From Hyphomonadaceae bacterium (GTDB lineage: Bacteria > Pseudomonadota > Alphaproteobacteria > Caulobacterales > Aquidulcibacteraceae): a DNA stretch of 5,288 nucleotides. The DNA lies in assembly GCA_003526465.1 (NCBI GenBank), contig DPWD01000062.1, positions 1-5,288 of the forward strand, given 5' to 3'. A model generated the notes under the pieces. The model had not been told where the DNA came from, did not search any database, and was given only the letters and a program-made list of their open reading frames with translations. Within the stretch, counting starts at the first letter, position 1. Each line of letters starts with the position of its first letter. The translations under genes were made by a program, and so were the position numbers. Below are positions 4,807 through 5,288 of the stretch, piece by piece.

Positions 4807-5250
4807 CTACCCCGTTCGCGCCCGCACCAATTCCTCCAACTCCGTCACCGGCGTTTGCGCAGCGGCGATGGCTTCGCCGAGACGGCGCGCGGCGATGGTG
4901 AGGCCGGTTGCCGCGCGTTCGAGCGTGGGCTGGCTTTCACTCGTGGCCGCCTCGAAATCGGCGCGGGCGTTGACATAAGCCGCGATGGCGATCTCAAGCG
5001 TTTCCGCCGCTGGCGTGGCGATGCGTTCGGCTTGGCCGAGCGCACGCTTGAACGCCATCGGGGCGGCGGGATCGCGGACGATGTCCGTCGCCTCCTCGAT
5101 GATTGCGGCATATGAGTGCAGCAGCGCGTAGGCGCGCTGGTCGAGCGTGCGCGCGGCGCTGACCGGGTTGACGATTTCGGTCGACCCGGCGCGCACCGAA
5201 GCGCAGGCGGGTGTGGCCGCTATCGCGAAAGCAAGCGCAATGACGCGCAG
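4807..5250 (-). CDS. Small helical lipoprotein of unknown function, start codon unclear
   Basis: The reading frame has a stop TAG at 4809-4807 and stays open up to a TGA at 5277-5275. The first standard start, GTG5196, is too late: upstream of it in the same frame is a good lipoprotein signal peptide, with K-N-R-R-H basic residues, the hydrophobic run V-I-A-L-A-F-A-I-A-A and lipobox T-P-A-C (Cys at 5205-5203). No ATG, GTG or TTG lies in frame before it. CTG at 5250-5248 is the only near-standard candidate and gives 147 residues, but leaves the basic residues out. The mature part (about 132 residues) is Ala/Glu/Arg rich and almost wholly helical, with few aromatic residues and no recognisable catalytic motif. 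It may belong with the 107-residue protein downstream. Alternatives are a start at a rarer codon, a decayed start, or a sequence error. Confidence 0.65.
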   Translation of the reverse strand: MRVIALAFAIAATPACASVRAGSTEIVNPVSAARTLDQRAYALLHSYAAIIEEATDIVRDPAAPMAFKRALGQAERIATPAAETLEIAIAAYVNARADFEAATSESQPTLERAATGLTIAARRLGEAIAAAQTPVTELEELVRARTG

Positions 5251-5268
5251 TGGATGTCGCCTGTTCTT

Positions 5269-5276
5269 CTCTCCTC
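5269..5276 (-). promoter_or_regulatory. Strong Shine-Dalgarno without a matching start codon
   Basis: GAGGAGAG on the minus strand (5276-5269) is a near-ideal ribosome binding site. The codons at a proper distance downstream read AAC, AGG, CGA in the lipoprotein frame, and no ATG, GTG or TTG is available in any frame within 15 bases. Its position supports translation beginning just before the basic part of the lipoprotein signal peptide, which is where the missing start is expected. Confidence 0.45.
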
Positions 5277-5288
5277 AGATGATGGGGC

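Noticed and set aside
4367..5288. Prophage lysis cassette
   Set aside because: The small lipoprotein and hydrophobic-N-terminus protein are suggestive in shape, but no endolysin, holin, tail or integrase gene is visible.

Overview
The window is a GC-rich bacterial chromosomal segment. The codon use, the phosphinothricin-type GNAT enzyme, the stand-alone glycerol kinase, the many small exported proteins and the REP-like palindromes suggest an alphaproteobacterium, perhaps of the Caulobacterales/Hyphomonadaceae type. That placement is inference; no rRNA or marker gene is present to fix it.

Left part (1-857): the first 121 bases hold the start of a minus-strand lipoprotein gene that runs off the left edge. 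Divergent from it is a plus-strand GNAT N-acetyltransferase of the phosphinothricin/methionine-sulfone class (205-744). An AT-rich gap of 113 bp follows, with a reasonable promoter and a near-palindrome.

Centre (858-2787): two tandem plus-strand genes encode secreted paralogues of an unnamed family that share a conserved C-terminal block. They are followed by a small SnoaL/NTF2-like protein. This last gene is bracketed by two short TGT...ACA elements (2222-2260 and 2718-2783), each bounded by CTAG on both sides. Their end sequences are shared, and in three of the four CTAG copies the TAG is the stop codon of an adjacent gene. They look like miniature, non-coding inverted-repeat elements (MITE-like) inserted in CTAG at stop codons without damaging the genes. 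This is the most noteworthy feature of the window.

Right part (2784-5288): glycerol kinase (glpK) lies on the minus strand, convergent with the SnoaL-like gene and ending at the right border of the second element. Upstream of glpK on the same strand are a nested hairpin, a 107-residue helical protein with a hydrophobic N-terminus, a large REP-like inverted repeat (4707-4800), and a small predicted lipoprotein. The lipoprotein's signal peptide is readable but has no normal start codon.

Functional links between the genes are weak. GlpK makes glycerol-3-phosphate, but neither glpF nor glpD is adjacent. The paralogue pair probably acts in the envelope. No RNA gene, CRISPR array, transposase or complete prophage module is present.
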